5,534 nt of DNA. Source: JBCBKZ01 sp039026975. Its GTDB lineage: Bacteria > Bacteroidota > Bacteroidia > J057. The stretch is from positions 1-5,534 of the forward strand of contig JBCCLI010000426.1 of assembly GCA_039026975.1 (NCBI GenBank), written 5' to 3'. Shown one piece after another: positions 4,760 through 5,534 of the stretch; position 1 is the stretch's first letter, and each line of letters starts with the position of its first letter. Under the pieces are notes generated by a model that was not told the DNA's origin, made no database searches, and saw only the letters and a list, made by a program, of their open reading frames with translations. Both the position numbers and the translations under genes were made by a program.

Positions 4760-5534
4760 TTAGTCTACCTCTTTTCCACCTTTCAGATCATCCTGAAGAG
4801 CTTTCAGCTCATCCCATGCACCATCTGCTGCAAGCTGTGCCTGTCTAGGCCAGGTAGTAGGATCATGGGCTTTATATCTATTTCCAGCTGCTAGAAGGAT
4901 CTCTCTGATCTTATCAGCTTCACTTCCTGCCAATGCAGCAAATGTAGTGATCCCAGCTTCATTTAGTATAGATGCTATCTTAGGACCTATTCCCTCGATC
5001 TTCTTCAAATCATCAGCAGGTGCTTCTTCCTTAGGTGCCTTAATCTCTTCTACTTTTTCTTCTACTGCCTCTACTACCTCTTCCACCTTCTCTTCTACCG
5101 CTTCCACCACGTCCTCAACCTTATCTTCTATAGCTTCTACCACTTCCTCTACTTTTTCTTCTACAGCTTCTGCTACCTCTGCCACAGCCTCTACTGCATC
5201 TTCTACCTTTTCTTCTATGGCTTCCACCACTTCCTCTACTTTCTCCTCAACGGACTCTGCTACTTCTTTTACTTTATCTACCGCCTCCTCAACTATACTG
5301 GTAGATTCCTCTACTACAGCTACTTCCTCTACTACAGCTTCTTCCACTACAGCTTCTTCCACTACAGCTTCCTCTACTACAGCTTCTTCAACAGCTACTG
5401 CTGCTTCTGTACTGGCTACCTCTGTCTTTTTCGCTTTTCCTTTTCCTCTCCGTCTTCTACGTGAACTCTTAGACTTACCACTGGCAGCCTTACCTGGTGC
5501 CATTTCATTGAAGTCTACCAGCTCTATAAGCGCC
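4760..5534 (-). CDS. rplQ: Ribosomal protein L17, C-terminal part, with long repeat and HhH extension (5' end outside window)
   Basis: The frame is open to the window edge, so the ATG at 5501-5503 is internal. The 10 residues before it plus that Met read ALIELVDFNEM, matching the conserved C-terminal end of bacterial L17 (E. coli has APMAYIELVDR). Of 257 visible residues, 1-10 close the L17 fold; 11-37 are Lys/Arg-rich and probably bind rRNA; 48-71 hold VVEEA pentapeptides; about 95-165 are 11-residue repeats of VEEKVEEVVEA type, predicted as a long charged helix; 174-257 form a helix-hairpin-helix domain (KKIEGIGPKIASILNEAGI) followed by DPTTWPRQAQLAADGAWDEL. Normal L17 is about 120-130 residues, so the extension is longer than the core. 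From memory, a similar HhH tail occurs on some Bacteroidota L21 proteins. L17 sits at the peptide exit side of the 50S subunit. It is normally the last gene of the rpoA operon, and the terminator just downstream agrees. Confidence 0.85.
   Translation of the reverse strand, partial: ALIELVDFNEMAPGKAASGKSKSSRRRRRGKGKAKKTEVASTEAAVAVEEAVVEEAVVEEAVVEEAVVEEVAVVEESTSIVEEAVDKVKEVAESVEEKVEEVVEAIEEKVEDAVEAVAEVAEAVEEKVEEVVEAIEDKVEDVVEAVEEKVEEVVEAVEEKVEEIKAPKEEAPADDLKKIEGIGPKIASILNEAGITTFAALAGSEADKIREILLAAGNRYKAHDPTTWPRQAQLAADGAWDELKALQDDLKGGKEVD
5039..5251 (-). repeat. 33-bp repeats coding 11-residue (hendecad) units in the L17 extension
   Basis: Six to seven units of VEEKVEEVVEA/IEEKVEDAVEA type follow one another, interrupted once by a 7-residue unit (VAEVAEA). 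The DNA repeats with a 33-bp period but with synonymous differences, so the units are kept by selection on protein or are old. An 11-residue period suits a straight amphipathic helix or a right-handed coiled coil. Confidence 0.8.
5324..5392 (-). repeat. 15-bp tandem repeats coding VVEEA pentapeptides
   Basis: At least four consecutive EEAVV units, seen on the plus strand as repeated ACTACAGCTTCTTCC words with few changes. The near-identity at DNA level suggests recent expansion by slippage, so copy number may vary between strains. The encoded stretch is acidic and balances the Lys/Arg-rich segment just before it. Confidence 0.8.

Noticed and set aside
5501..5503. ATG as the true start of a separate acidic HhH protein
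   Set aside because: The frame stays open to the window edge and the residues before this Met match the conserved end of L17.
2305..5534. Horizontal transfer of bacterial DNA into an animal genome
   Set aside because: The bacterial genes show no decay, no introns and keep a working-type terminator and ribosomal operon end. Chimeric assembly explains this more simply, though the sequence alone cannot exclude transfer.

Overview
The window looks like two unrelated pieces of DNA joined at a GA-rich minisatellite. Positions 1 to about 2304 read as animal-type (eukaryotic) DNA: AT-rich, with homopolymer runs, microsatellite-like stretches and degenerate repeats. It holds no bacterial-style gene packing, but does contain one plausible two-exon gene for a small secreted PAN/Apple-like protein. 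Positions about 2448 to 5534 are compact bacterial DNA with all genes on the minus strand. The style is that of the phylum Bacteroidota, probably Cytophagales-like: an extended ribosomal protein L17, little sign of Shine-Dalgarno sequences, and a DUF1772 protein. That placement is inferred from protein character, not from a search.

Left part: exon 1 (362-494) encodes a signal peptide and ends at a T|GTAAGT donor. Exon 2 (1341-1564) follows an AG acceptor in matching phase and carries a Cys-patterned PAN/Apple core. Beyond it lie an AT-rich repeat cluster (about 1726-1810), a possible poly(A) signal (1866-1871) and a relict dispersed-repeat-like stretch (about 2145-2250). Seven 20/21-bp GA-rich units then fill 2305-2447, arranged as a 62-bp higher-order repeat.

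Right part, in the direction of minus-strand transcription (right to left): the 3' end of rplQ (ribosomal protein L17, entering from the right edge) with a very long C-terminal extension, followed by a clear intrinsic terminator (4704-4733). Next come a complete AraC-family regulator (3601-4590), an intergenic region with nested inverted repeats and a 41-codon ORF remnant, a small exported c-type cytochrome (2779-3126), and a DUF1772 membrane protein (2724 downwards) that runs into the minisatellite and loses its C-terminal part.

The rplQ end and its terminator mark the close of a ribosomal operon. The AraC regulator is a separate unit. The cytochrome and DUF1772 genes, 54 bp apart, are probably co-transcribed, and the regulator could control them or itself, but nothing in the sequence proves this. 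Because the bacterial genes look intact except at the junction, an assembly or cloning chimera between a host animal and an associated bacterium is the simplest reading. Real gene transfer is possible but less likely.
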